A stretch of 64,000 nt of DNA, taken from Chitinophaga deserti (GTDB lineage: Bacteria; Bacteroidota; Bacteroidia; Chitinophagales; Chitinophagaceae). Under the pieces are notes generated by a model. The model worked only from the letters and a program-made list of their open reading frames with translations, was not told the DNA's origin and did no database searches. Positions 44,188-53,596 of this stretch are shown here, piece by piece. The position numbers and the translations under genes are program-made. Numbering within the stretch: the first letter of the stretch is position 1; each line of letters opens with the position of its first letter. The stretch covers positions 248,001 through 312,000 of the forward strand of contig NZ_QFFK01000005.1 of assembly GCF_003149455.1 (NCBI RefSeq), given 5' to 3'.

Positions 44188-47100
44188 ATGCGAAGAATTC
44201 TTCTGCTTGCCACGTTGCTGTTATGCTGCTTCGCCCCACAAGCCTGGGCGCAGCAAAAGAAAGCAGTTTCCGGCTCGGTCAAAGATGCCGCCGGCACACC
44301 GCTCCCCGGTGTAACCATCCTGGAAAAAGGTACTCCAAATGGTACCGTTACTTCCGGCGACGGGTCTTTCAAGATCAACGTCGATCCCTCTGCCACGCTG
44401 GTATTTACATTCATGGGCTACTCCAATCAGGAAGTACCCGCCTCCGCTTCGTCGTTCAACATTGTAATGAAAGACGATCAGCGCAGCCTTAACGAAGTAG
44501 TGGTTACCGCCATGGGCTTCAAGCGCGAACAGCGTAAACTTGGTTATGCCATCACCGAACTGAAAGGCGGTGAAATCGCCAAAACCAATTCCATTAACCC
44601 GGTTGCCGCCCTCCAGGGTAAAGTTGCCGGTGTGGAAATTTCCGGAGCTGCAGGCGGCCCTCAATCAGCCAGCCGTATCGTACTCCGCGGCGCTAAATCC
44701 CTCGATAATAAGGACCAGCCTATCTTTGTGGTAGATGGTACCATCTTCGAGAACGAAGTGTCTGACAACGCGGTAAACTTCGGTAACGTACTGAAGAACC
44801 TCAACCCTGACGACTTCGAAACCGTTACCGTACTGAAAGGCGCTGCCGCAACCGCACTCTATGGTTCCCGCGCCATCAACGGTGCTATCATCATCACCAC
44901 CAAGAAAGGTATTTCCCGTAAAGGCCTCGGTGTAGACTTCAGCCAAACCGTTCAGTTCGAACAGGTTTACCGCACACCCATTGCGCTGCAAAACAGCTAT
45001 GGTGCAGGTTATAACCCGTTCTTTAATAAAAACGGAAATGGTGAGAATGTTGTAGAATGGGCTGGTGCATTCAGCTTCGGTCCTAAAATGGACGGCAGCA
45101 TGGCCCGCATTATCAACGGTGATCTCGTGCCTTTCGCTTCCATGCCTAATAACTGGAAAAATACTTACCAGACCGGTAAGTACTTCAATACAAACGTTGC
45201 CGTAGAAGGTGGTAACGAAAAAGCGAACTTCCGCTTTTCCTATTCCCACCTCGACAACAACAGCGTAATGCCGAACAACGGATTTAACAGAGACGTATTC
45301 GCCCTCAAAGCTTCTGCACAGCTCTCCAAACGTCTGACTGCAGAAGCAGGTGCAACGTATTCTGCTTCCAAATCCAGCAACCCTACCCGTCAGGGCGGTG
45401 ATTATACCAACGAGAACGTAGGCCGTAAATGGATCTACATTTTCCCGCGTAACTATGATCCGGGTTACTGGCAGGCACGCTACATGGGCCCGAACCCCGG
45501 TTCCGGCGACCTGAACAGCTACCTGGGCCAATACCCCGGTGCTGACTACTGGTTCTCCCTGGAACACGACGACTGGACCCGTAAAGAGCGCCTGTTCATG
45601 GGTAACCTCTCCCTCACAGGTACTGTTACCGACTGGCTGAAACTCGTTGCCCGTGGTAACTTCTCCAACGAAGGCCGCGACGACGACCGCCGCCAGCTGG
45701 GCTGGGGTCCTAAATACTCCGGTTCACGTGGTTACTTCAGCCTTGCAGGTCAGAACAGGAACCAGTATACCCTTACAGGTATGGCCATGATCACGCCGAA
45801 GATCAACGATGATTTCACAGTTGCAGTGAACCTGGGTGGTGAAATGTGGCGTTCCGATATCGGTACTTCCTGGAGCTCTAACACAAACGGTGGTCTGCGT
45901 ATCCCCGGTATGTTCTCCCTCTCCAACAGTGTGAGCCCGGTATCTATCAATGCTTCTAAACTGGCTCCCCGTTATATCAACTCCCTGTTTTTCGCAGCGA
46001 GCTTCACTTACAAAAATGCATTCTTCCTGGATGTGACCGGCCGTAACGACTGGTCGTCCGCCCTGGTTTATATGGACGGTTCCGGAACACCTTCTTACTT
46101 CTATCCTTCTGTGAGCGGTGCATGGGAGTTCACTGAATCCTTCAAATCCAGCATCCCTTCATGGCTGACGTATGGTAAGCTCCGCGCTTCTTATGCACTG
46201 GTTGGTAAAGACATGGGAGCATGGCAAAATAACGAAGGCTATATCGCAGAAAATACCAACTGGAACGGCGCGCAGGGCCAGCCCCCGCTGACCGGTATTT
46301 ACCAGCCTGGTACACTGCCTAACCGTAACCTCGTTCCCTCTATGGCGGGATCTGTGGAAGTAGGTGCTGACGTTCGCTTCTTCAACAACCGTGTTGGTGT
46401 CGATGTTGCCTGGTATCATACCAATGTACGCGACCAGATCCTGGAACTCGCAGTTGCAAAAGAGTCCGGTGTTGAAAGACGTTTTATCAACGCTGGTAAA
46501 ATGCAGAACAAAGGTATTGAGATCGCCATCAACGGCCGCGCTATTGATAAAAAGGACTTCCAGTGGGATGTAACCCTGAACGGTAGCCGCAATACCAATA
46601 AAATTGTAGAACTGTATCCCGGTGTAAAGGAATTTATCCTTGGCAGTGATCAGGATGTGAACGTAGTTGCACAGGTAGGTTCCGCTTACGGTACCCTTGT
46701 AACTCCTTATGGTTATACTCCTTATTATGGTGCTAATGGTAAATCAAACGGTTTGCCCACGATTTCTCCCAACAACTCCGACGTTCGCTACAAATTCAAA
46801 CGTGGCAACGCAGTGGTAGGTAACATTACGCCTGATTTCAACCTTGGCCTGAGCAACAACTTCCAGTATAAAAACTGGAGCCTCGGTTTCCTCGTACAGG
46901 CTAAAATCGGTGGCGATATCTTCTCTGCTTCTCACCAATACGGTACCGGCCGTGGTACAGTGGCTTCCACTATCGAAGGCCGCGATGCCGAACACGGTGG
47001 TCTGGCCTGGACTGACTCCAAAGGCCGTAGCCGTAACGACGGTATGATCCCCAATGGTGTGTTTGAAGATGGTTATAAAGTGAAAGTGAATGGCAATGAT

Positions 47101-47475
47101 GTGGACCTGGGTGGTATGACTTACCGTGATGCTTACGACAAAGGTTATGTATCTCCGCTGAGCCCTTATGAGTATTACAGCATGGTGGGCGACTGGGGTA
47201 TTGGTATCCGCGAGGCTTCCGTATTCGATGCGTCTTATATATCACTCCGCGAAGTATCTATCGGTTATACCATGCCTGCGAAATTCGCAGAGCGCCTGAA
47301 GCTGAATAAGGTGCGCGTAATGCTGGTGGGCCGCAACCTGGCTTACCTGTACAACAAGCTGCCTGATAACATCAATCCGGAAAGCATCCGTAACAACGCT
47401 ACTTCCGCATTCTCTGAGTACGGTGGTACCCCGTTTGTCCGCAACATGGCAGCCACTATTCAACTTGGGTTCTAA
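44188..47475 (+). CDS. SusC/RagA TonB-dependent transporter (third)
   Basis: The 1095-residue protein has a signal peptide (MRRILLLATLLLCCFAPQAWAQ), a beta-sandwich domain (VSGSVKDAAGTPLPGVTILEKGTPNGTVTSGDGSFKINV), a TonB box-like SLNEVVVTAMG, a plug (TALYGSRAINGAIIITTKKG) and a barrel ending RNMAATIQLGF. No STN domain is present. It is a paralog of the second SusC and probably arose by duplication of the susCD pair. SusD3 follows after 18 bases. Confidence 0.95.
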   Translation: MRRILLLATLLLCCFAPQAWAQQKKAVSGSVKDAAGTPLPGVTILEKGTPNGTVTSGDGSFKINVDPSATLVFTFMGYSNQEVPASASSFNIVMKDDQRSLNEVVVTAMGFKREQRKLGYAITELKGGEIAKTNSINPVAALQGKVAGVEISGAAGGPQSASRIVLRGAKSLDNKDQPIFVVDGTIFENEVSDNAVNFGNVLKNLNPDDFETVTVLKGAAATALYGSRAINGAIIITTKKGISRKGLGVDFSQTVQFEQVYRTPIALQNSYGAGYNPFFNKNGNGENVVEWAGAFSFGPKMDGSMARIINGDLVPFASMPNNWKNTYQTGKYFNTNVAVEGGNEKANFRFSYSHLDNNSVMPNNGFNRDVFALKASAQLSKRLTAEAGATYSASKSSNPTRQGGDYTNENVGRKWIYIFPRNYDPGYWQARYMGPNPGSGDLNSYLGQYPGADYWFSLEHDDWTRKERLFMGNLSLTGTVTDWLKLVARGNFSNEGRDDDRRQLGWGPKYSGSRGYFSLAGQNRNQYTLTGMAMITPKINDDFTVAVNLGGEMWRSDIGTSWSSNTNGGLRIPGMFSLSNSVSPVSINASKLAPRYINSLFFAASFTYKNAFFLDVTGRNDWSSALVYMDGSGTPSYFYPSVSGAWEFTESFKSSIPSWLTYGKLRASYALVGKDMGAWQNNEGYIAENTNWNGAQGQPPLTGIYQPGTLPNRNLVPSMAGSVEVGADVRFFNNRVGVDVAWYHTNVRDQILELAVAKESGVERRFINAGKMQNKGIEIAINGRAIDKKDFQWDVTLNGSRNTNKIVELYPGVKEFILGSDQDVNVVAQVGSAYGTLVTPYGYTPYYGANGKSNGLPTISPNNSDVRYKFKRGNAVVGNITPDFNLGLSNNFQYKNWSLGFLVQAKIGGDIFSASHQYGTGRGTVASTIEGRDAEHGGLAWTDSKGRSRNDGMIPNGVFEDGYKVKVNGNDVDLGGMTYRDAYDKGYVSPLSPYEYYSMVGDWGIGIREASVFDASYISLREVSIGYTMPAKFAERLKLNKVRVMLVGRNLAYLYNKLPDNINPESIRNNATSAFSEYGGTPFVRNMAATIQLGF

Positions 47476-47493
47476 TCAACAAAAAAGTTAACA

Positions 47494-49185
47494 ATGAAAA
47501 GTTTGCATAAATTAGGCATTGGCACCCTGGCGTTGGCTACATTCGCAACCGCCTGTACCAAAGACTTTACAGATACCAATACCAATCCGAACATCAGCAA
47601 AGACATCGTTGCGTCCATGCTGCTGACCACTTCGCAGAAAGCAATGGTGGATCGTGATTTCGACTGGTTTTACGAACATTACCAGTTCCTCATGCGCTAC
47701 ATGCAGTATACCGTGAGCTATGCCGAAGGCAATAACTCCGGTATGTTCTCCAACCCGCGTGTGAATGAATATTACCATGCATTCTATACCAGCATCGGCC
47801 GTAACCTCGTTGAGATCGAGCGTATCGTGAACAACATGCAGGGTGAGGAAAAGACCCGCTGGTCGCAGGTAGCTGCAATCGCGAAAATTCACAAAGTATA
47901 CTCCGGTTTCCGTGTTATGGACGTAAACGGCAGTATTCCTTATACACAGGCGCTGACCGCCCGTTCCGAGGAAATCATGCTCCCGAAATACGATTCGCAG
48001 GAAACCCTGTTCAATGTGTTCGATGATGAGCTGAAAGCCGCTATCGCTGCACTGACTGCTACGGGTTCATTTGAATCTTACAACGCTTCTACCGATGTGT
48101 TCTATAACGGTGATGTGAAGAAATGGGCAAAAGCTGCCAACATGCTTCGCCTGAAGCTCGCCATGCGCCTTTCTAAACGCAATCCGGAAAAGCTGAAAGC
48201 CATCGTTGCAGAAGTGATGGCCAGCCCCGCAGGAGTATTCACCAGCAGCGCAGACGAATGGAAATTCGTTTCCAGCAACGACTTCGCCCGTGGAGGTAAC
48301 TGGAACGCGCAGGGTTCTGCCACCCGTGGCAGCAGAAAGCTGATCGATTTCATGTTCGATACACAGGATCCCCGCCTTGGGCTCTTCTTCAAAAAGAACG
48401 AATTCACCGAAGCTACTTTTAACCGCCTGAAAACCGGCGGAGCATTCCCGGCTACTGCGGTATACAATCCGCGTCAGTACGTTGGTTTGCCTGAAAGCCC
48501 GGATGATCGTAACCGTCCTGAATATGCCCAGCTGTTCGGTGTGAAATCCTACGAAATCACCGAAGGTGGTAAGAAAGTAACTGTAAGCGTGGATACGCTT
48601 TCCCAGTTCCAGAACCGCCTGTTCGACCTCGGTTCCGATGGTAATGGTAATGGCCAATACACGCAGCCGTTCATTTCATATGCTGAAGTTTGCTTCATCA
48701 TGTCTGAACTGGCCGTAAAAGGAATCATTACCGATGACGCTAAAGCCTGGTATGATAAAGGGGTAACTGCTTCTGTAAAGAGCTATGACGCTATGGCTAA
48801 CCTCGCCAAAATCGTTGATTACGCGGCTCCTACTGATGCTGCCATCGCAGCTTATCTGGCTCGCCCTGCTATTGCATTTACCGGTACTAACGACGAGAAA
48901 CTCGAGAAGATCGGCATCCAGCAATATCTGAACAGCTTCAAATCACCATGGGAATCATGGGGTTACTTTAAGCTGCTCGGTTATCCTAAAGTAGGCGGTA
49001 TCCTGAACCGCACTGACTTTATGGTAGGTGGTTTCCGTATGGAAACTCCGCGCCGCTGGCCGCTGCCTACTACCAACTTCAACCAGGCTAACCGCGATGC
49101 CGCGATTGCCGATATGATGAAGTCCGGTGAATATGGTAACTCGGTGGAAGATATCACCGGCCGTGTTTGGTGGGATAAAAAATAG
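47494..49185 (+). CDS. SusD/RagB-like lipoprotein (third)
   Basis: The 563-residue lipoprotein has its lipobox at ATAC (TFATACTKDFTDTNTNPN). Features shared with SusD2 are FDWFYEHYQFLMRYMQY, KWAKAANMLRLKLAMRLSKRNPEKLKAIVAEVM and the end DITGRVWWDKK. It binds substrate at the surface with the third SusC. No enzyme gene follows; a terminator and a repeat array separate it from mutS. Confidence 0.93.
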   Translation: MKSLHKLGIGTLALATFATACTKDFTDTNTNPNISKDIVASMLLTTSQKAMVDRDFDWFYEHYQFLMRYMQYTVSYAEGNNSGMFSNPRVNEYYHAFYTSIGRNLVEIERIVNNMQGEEKTRWSQVAAIAKIHKVYSGFRVMDVNGSIPYTQALTARSEEIMLPKYDSQETLFNVFDDELKAAIAALTATGSFESYNASTDVFYNGDVKKWAKAANMLRLKLAMRLSKRNPEKLKAIVAEVMASPAGVFTSSADEWKFVSSNDFARGGNWNAQGSATRGSRKLIDFMFDTQDPRLGLFFKKNEFTEATFNRLKTGGAFPATAVYNPRQYVGLPESPDDRNRPEYAQLFGVKSYEITEGGKKVTVSVDTLSQFQNRLFDLGSDGNGNGQYTQPFISYAEVCFIMSELAVKGIITDDAKAWYDKGVTASVKSYDAMANLAKIVDYAAPTDAAIAAYLARPAIAFTGTNDEKLEKIGIQQYLNSFKSPWESWGYFKLLGYPKVGGILNRTDFMVGGFRMETPRRWPLPTTNFNQANRDAAIADMMKSGEYGNSVEDITGRVWWDKK

Positions 49186-49208
49186 CCTCAGTTACGTATG
49201 ATCATAAT

Positions 49209-49243
49209 AAAAAACCTCCGGATGTATGTCCGGAGGTTTTTTT
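49209..49243. terminator. Terminator of the third susCD pair
   Basis: AAAAAACCTCCGGA and TCCGGAGGTTTTTT form a perfect 14-bp stem with a six-base loop, ending in a T run. The A and T runs on opposite sides let it work in both directions. Confidence 0.93.
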
Positions 49244-49309
49244 ATGGAAGTTTAAACTATAAGTCTTTCAATCAACTGGTAACTTTCAAAAATACCCTAT
49301 TGAATTGCG

Positions 49310-49408
49310 CTAATACCGTTTCAATGCTGTATGCATGCCACACTAATACCGCGCTAATACTACGACTATACTGTTACTATACTGTTTTAATGCGGTTACA
49401 ATACGGTT
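49310..49408. repeat. Degenerate 11-bp tandem array (CTAATACCGTT words)
   Basis: Nine units of exactly 11 bases run without a break: CTAATACCGTT (49310), TCAATGCTGTA, TGCATGCCACA, CTAATACCGCG (49343), CTAATACTACG, ACTATACTGTT (49365), ACTATACTGTT (49376), TTAATGCGGTT and ACAATACGGTT (49398). The array lies between the susD3 terminator and the end of mutS; the rest of this 311-base gap (49411-49496) shows nothing else. The small reading frame over it is not a gene. Confidence 0.85.
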
Positions 49409-49496
49409 AGAAGCACTTTTTCCCAACTTTAATATCAATTTCGCCTGTATTCATTAACTCTGATTGTGTGATAAATTAAATATTTGTGCGAAAATA

Positions 49497-52094
49497 CTAT
49501 TGTAGCAAATCTTTGATTTCGCTCAGTTTCATCAGGGCCTGCACGGGTGTGAGGCGGTTGATGTCTACTTCGGTGAGCTTATCACGGATAGCCTGGAAGG
49601 TATCGCTGTGACTGTCGAAAATGCTGAGCTGCACTTTCTGTACCGGCGCGGCAATCTGTTCCATGGGTGCTTCAATATGCTGGCTTTCCAGCTGGGAAAG
49701 GATCTCATTGGCCCGCTTTATAAGCATGGGAGGCATACCTGCAATCTTAGCCACATGTATACCGAAGCTGTGACGGCTGCCGCCGGGTGCCAGCTTGCGG
49801 AGGAAGATGATCTTATTACCTACTTCCTTATTCGTGATATGGAAATTCTTCACGCGGGAGTGGGTGTTCTCCAGCTCGTTGAGCTCATGATAGTGCGTGG
49901 CGAAAAGAGTTTTGGGCCGGTGCTCCGTCATATCATGAAGGTATTCCACAATGCTCCAGGCAATGGAAATACCGTCGTATGTACTTGTTCCCCGCCCGAT
50001 TTCATCGAGGATGATAAGGCTGCGCGGGGAAATGTTGTTGATGATACTGGCGGTTTCGTTCATCTCCACCATGAAGGTAGATTCCCCTCCGCTCAGGTTA
50101 TCACTGGCGCCTACACGGGTGAATATCTTATCTGTCAGCCCGATCTCCGCAGCAGTGGCGGGCACAAAGCTGCCCATATGCGCCATGAGGGTAATGAGCG
50201 CTGTTTGCCGCAGCAGGGCCGATTTACCCGACATGTTGGGACCGGTTAGAATGATAACCTGTTGCCCCTCGTGATCGAGGAGTATATCGTTATTGACGTA
50301 GCTGTCTCCCGGAGGCAGCCCCTGTTCAATTACAGGGTGGCGGCCTTCTTTGATATCGATATGATAGCTGTCGTTCACCACAGGCCTGCGGTATTTGAAC
50401 TGCAAAGCATTGTGGGCGAAACACAGGAGGCAGTCGATGCGGGCAAGCGCCTGCGCATTGCGCTGTACGGGCACGATGTATTCCTGCAGTTCGAGGATCA
50501 GTGCGTCGTACAGTTGTATTTCGAGCGCCATGATCTTGTCTTCCGCACCGATAATTTTCTCTTCGTATTCCTTCAGCTCCGGTGTAATGTAACGCTCGGC
50601 GTTGGCAAGGGTTTGTTTACGGATCCAGGTTTCGGGAACCTTGTTTTTATGCGTGTTGGTAACTTCGAGGTAGTAACCAAACACATTGTTGAAGGCTACT
50701 TTGAGTGAGGGTATACCGGTGGCTTCCGATTCTGCCTGCTGGATGCGGAGCAGGTATTCCTTACCGCTGGAAGCTATAGCCCGGAGGTCGTCCAGCGTGG
50801 CATCTACCCCTTCCCGGATAACGCCGCCTTTGTTGGCGAGTACGGGTGGATTGTCTGCCACCTGCTGCAGGATTCTGTCGAGGATAGGCCTGCAGGGGTC
50901 GAGCTGTTCCTGTAGCTGTCTTAACAGCGGGTCGGTGGTATCGGAAAGCAGGGCAGAGATGGTTTCCACTTCCGTCAGCGCCTTCGCCAGCTGCATCACT
51001 TCACGCGGATTGATCTTCCGCAGGGGGATTTTAGATACAAGCCTTTCCAGGTCGCCCACATTGCGGAGGTGCTGCTGGAGCTTACTGGTGAGTTCGGTTT
51101 CACGGATGAGGGTTTCCACCGCGTCGAGCCTTTCATTAATCTTTTGAATATCCCTGAGGGGAAACACGATCCAGCGTTTGAGCAGGCGCGCACCCATAGG
51201 GGTCAGCGTATGGTCGAGGGTACCGATGAGCGTTTTACCCTGTTCCACTGTGCTTTGGAGCAGTTCGAGGTTGCGGATGGTGAATCGGTCCATCCACAGG
51301 AAATCGTCCTGATCGATACGCTGGAGACTGGTGATATGCTGCAGGTTCGGATGTTCGGTGTCTTTAAGATAATGCATGGTGGCGCCTGCGGCAATGATGG
51401 CCTCGTGCATTTCCTCCACACCGAACCCTTTCAGGTTGTGTGTCTCGAAATGTTTCAGGAGGATCTCGCGGGCATAGGTACCGGTAAATATCCACTCATC
51501 GAGGTTATAGGTGTAAAACCTCGATCCAAAGGTCTGGCGGAAGTGCTTTTGTTGCTGCCGGGCGAAGATGACTTCGGCGGGGCGGAAGGATTGAAGGAGT
51601 TTATCGATGTATTCCACGCTGCCCTGGGCGATGTAGAATTCGCCCGTAGAGATGTCGAGGAAGGCTACTCCAGTAACTTCACCACCGAAGTGAACGGCCG
51701 CCAGGAAGTTGTTCTGGCTGTTTTCAAGCAGTTTGTCATTGACTGCCACGCCCGGGGTCACCATTTCGGTTACCCCGCGCTTAACGATGCCTTTCACCAT
51801 TTTAGGGTCTTCCAGCTGGTCGCACACGGCTACGCGGTGACCGGCTTTCACGAGTTTGTGGAGGTAGGTGTCCAGCGAATGGTGCGGGAAGCCGGCCAAA
51901 TCCACAAACGTGGCAGAGCCATTGGCTCTTTTGGTGAGAACAATTCCAAGGACTTTGGACGCGATTACCGCGTCTTCATTAAACGTTTCATAAAAATCTC
52001 CTACCCTAAAAAGCAGCACGGCATCCGGGTACCGAGTTTTGATGGATTTGTGCTGCATCATCAGGGGAGTTTCTTCCGATTTGCTTTTAGCCAT
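49497..52094 (-). CDS. mutS: DNA mismatch repair protein MutS
   Basis: The 865-residue protein begins with the mismatch-binding domain (TPLMMQHKSIKTRYPDAVLLFRVGDFYETFNEDA), where the Phe-x-Glu of the GDFYETF motif wedges into the mismatch. The connector, lever and clamp domains follow. The ATPase has Walker A GPNMSGKSALLRQ near residue 617, the signature SGGESTFMVEM, Walker B SLIILDEIGRGTSTYDG and the H-loop FATHYHELNEL. The length is normal. It is transcribed away from the TrmH-like gene with a -7 box only four bases before its ATG. Confidence 0.97.
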   Translation of the reverse strand: MAKSKSEETPLMMQHKSIKTRYPDAVLLFRVGDFYETFNEDAVIASKVLGIVLTKRANGSATFVDLAGFPHHSLDTYLHKLVKAGHRVAVCDQLEDPKMVKGIVKRGVTEMVTPGVAVNDKLLENSQNNFLAAVHFGGEVTGVAFLDISTGEFYIAQGSVEYIDKLLQSFRPAEVIFARQQQKHFRQTFGSRFYTYNLDEWIFTGTYAREILLKHFETHNLKGFGVEEMHEAIIAAGATMHYLKDTEHPNLQHITSLQRIDQDDFLWMDRFTIRNLELLQSTVEQGKTLIGTLDHTLTPMGARLLKRWIVFPLRDIQKINERLDAVETLIRETELTSKLQQHLRNVGDLERLVSKIPLRKINPREVMQLAKALTEVETISALLSDTTDPLLRQLQEQLDPCRPILDRILQQVADNPPVLANKGGVIREGVDATLDDLRAIASSGKEYLLRIQQAESEATGIPSLKVAFNNVFGYYLEVTNTHKNKVPETWIRKQTLANAERYITPELKEYEEKIIGAEDKIMALEIQLYDALILELQEYIVPVQRNAQALARIDCLLCFAHNALQFKYRRPVVNDSYHIDIKEGRHPVIEQGLPPGDSYVNNDILLDHEGQQVIILTGPNMSGKSALLRQTALITLMAHMGSFVPATAAEIGLTDKIFTRVGASDNLSGGESTFMVEMNETASIINNISPRSLIILDEIGRGTSTYDGISIAWSIVEYLHDMTEHRPKTLFATHYHELNELENTHSRVKNFHITNKEVGNKIIFLRKLAPGGSRHSFGIHVAKIAGMPPMLIKRANEILSQLESQHIEAPMEQIAAPVQKVQLSIFDSHSDTFQAIRDKLTEVDINRLTPVQALMKLSEIKDLLQ

Positions 52095-52098
52095 GCGG

Positions 52099-52106
52099 CA
52101 AATATA
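52099..52106 (-). promoter_or_regulatory. -7 box of mutS, four bases from the start codon
   Basis: On the minus strand TATATTTG matches TAnnTTTG and is followed by CCGC and the mutS ATG. The transcription start would fall at or near the start codon, suggesting a leaderless mRNA. No -33 TTG is clear. Confidence 0.6.
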
Positions 52107-52168
52107 GTGAGCCGGGCGCTAAGGCGGATGGAAGGTGGAAAAAATGAGGGCAATATGCCCCCTTAAAG

Positions 52169-52176
52169 TATCTTTG
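52169..52176 (+). promoter_or_regulatory. -7 box of the TrmH-like gene, four bases from the start codon
   Basis: TATCTTTG matches TAnnTTTG and is followed by CGCC and the ATG at 52181. This mirrors the mutS side. A later in-frame ATG at 52196 would leave a leader of only about 15 bases. Confidence 0.6.
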
Positions 52177-52180
52177 CGCC

Positions 52181-52717
52181 ATGCGGAAGTTACAAATGGA
52201 CGAACTGGGCCGGAAATCAGTGGCAGAATTCAAAGCGGCGGACAAGACGCCGCTGGTGGTGGTGATGGATAACGTCCGCAGCATGCATAATGTGGGTTCT
52301 GTGTTCCGTACGGCCGATGCATTCCTGCTCCAGGGTATTGTTTTATGTGGATATACCCCCGTGCCTCCGCACCGGGATATCCAGAAAACGGCCCTTGGTG
52401 CTACAGATACTGTGGAATGGCAGTATTTCCCCACAACCGTTGAGGCGGTGGAAGCCCTGCGGGCCGAAGGGTTTGCTATCATCGCCATCGAACAGGCCGC
52501 CAGCAGCGTTATGCTGAATAATTTTCAGCCAGCAGCGGGGAAGCCCCTCGCGCTGGTGTTCGGTAATGAAGTTTCAGGCGTAGACCCTGCCGTAATGCAG
52601 CTGGCCGATGGCTGTATTGAAATACCCCAGCTGGGGATGAAGCATTCCCTCAACATCTCTGTAAGTACGGGGATCGTGATCTGGGACCTGTATTGTAAAC
52701 TGACTAAAGTAAAATAG
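52181..52717 (+). CDS. TrmH/SpoU-family RNA 2'-O-methyltransferase
   Basis: The 178-residue SPOUT protein has the three family motifs: VVVMDNVRSMHNVGSVFRTADAF (residues about 27-49, with the catalytic Arg), LALVFGNEVSGVD near 125, and IEIPQLGMKHSLNISVSTGIVIWDL, which forms the SAM-binding knot. It methylates a ribose in tRNA or rRNA; the exact target is not readable. The length fits the short single-domain TrmH group. The UbiA-like gene begins three bases after its stop, so the genes up to ruvX form one operon. Confidence 0.9.
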   Translation: MRKLQMDELGRKSVAEFKAADKTPLVVVMDNVRSMHNVGSVFRTADAFLLQGIVLCGYTPVPPHRDIQKTALGATDTVEWQYFPTTVEAVEALRAEGFAIIAIEQAASSVMLNNFQPAAGKPLALVFGNEVSGVDPAVMQLADGCIEIPQLGMKHSLNISVSTGIVIWDLYCKLTKVK

Positions 52718-52720
52718 CTC

Positions 52721-53593
52721 ATGGCAACAGACACAATCCGGAATTACCTGTCGCTCGTAAAGTTCAGTCACACTATTTTCGCCATGCCGTTTGCACTGAC
52801 CGGCTTTTTCCTGGCAGTGACCTGGGCCGGCGAGCCTTTCAGCGTGAAGCTTTTATTGCTGGTAGTGCTCTGCATGGTATTTGCACGGAGTGCGGCCATG
52901 GCATTTAACCGCTGGCTGGATGCGGAAATCGACCGCCGTAATCCCCGCACGGCCAAACGCGAGATCCCCGCTGGTATAATCAGTGCCTCCAACGCCCTGT
53001 ATTTCGTGATCGGCAATGTGATCCTGTTCATGGGTACCACCTGGTTTATCAATCCCCTTTGTTTTTTCCTGTCACCCGTTGCGCTGATAGTTGTGCTGGG
53101 GTATAGTTATATGAAACGCTTTACCGCCCTGTGCCATCTCGTACTGGGCGTGGGCCTGTCGCTGGCGCCAATCGGTGCCTTCCTGGCCGTAACGGGCTAT
53201 TTCAGCCTGCTGCCGGTATTGCTGAGTGTGATGGTGCTGTGCTGGGTGAGTGGTTTCGATATAATATACAGTCTGCAGGACGAAGATTTCGACCGTTCCC
53301 AGGAGTTGCACAGCATTCCTGCCTGGCTCGGTAAGGCCGGAGCGCTCCGCTTTTCGGAAGTGCTGCACGTAATTACTGCAGGCCTGGCCGTTGCTATCGG
53401 GCTGATGGGCGACTTTCACTGGATGTACTGGATAGGGGCAGCCGTATTTATCGTTATGCTGATCATGCAACACCGGCTGGTGAAGCCCAACGACTTGTCG
53501 AAGGTCAATATTGCATTTATGACCACCAATGGTATTGCCAGTGTGGTATACGCCGTGTTTGCCATCGCAGATATGTTCATTTTCAAAAACTGA
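52721..53593 (+). CDS. UbiA-family prenyltransferase
   Basis: The 290-residue membrane protein has nine or so helices and both aspartate-rich motifs: NRWLDAEIDRRNPRTAKREIP near residue 65 (NxxxDxxxD) and SLQDEDFDRSQELHSIPAWLG near 183 (DxxxD). They bind the prenyl diphosphate through magnesium. The protein attaches a polyprenyl chain to an aromatic ring; in Bacteroidetes it most probably serves menaquinone synthesis (MqnP-like in the futalosine route, or MenA-like). The sequence alone does not decide which. Confidence 0.9.
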   Translation: MATDTIRNYLSLVKFSHTIFAMPFALTGFFLAVTWAGEPFSVKLLLLVVLCMVFARSAAMAFNRWLDAEIDRRNPRTAKREIPAGIISASNALYFVIGNVILFMGTTWFINPLCFFLSPVALIVVLGYSYMKRFTALCHLVLGVGLSLAPIGAFLAVTGYFSLLPVLLSVMVLCWVSGFDIIYSLQDEDFDRSQELHSIPAWLGKAGALRFSEVLHVITAGLAVAIGLMGDFHWMYWIGAAVFIVMLIMQHRLVKPNDLSKVNIAFMTTNGIASVVYAVFAIADMFIFKN

Positions 53594-53596
53594 CGA

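Noticed and set aside
49198-49410. Plus-strand open frame of 70 codons after susD3
   Set aside because: It covers a terminator hairpin and the 11-bp array; the composition follows the repeats and no start signal or family feature is seen.
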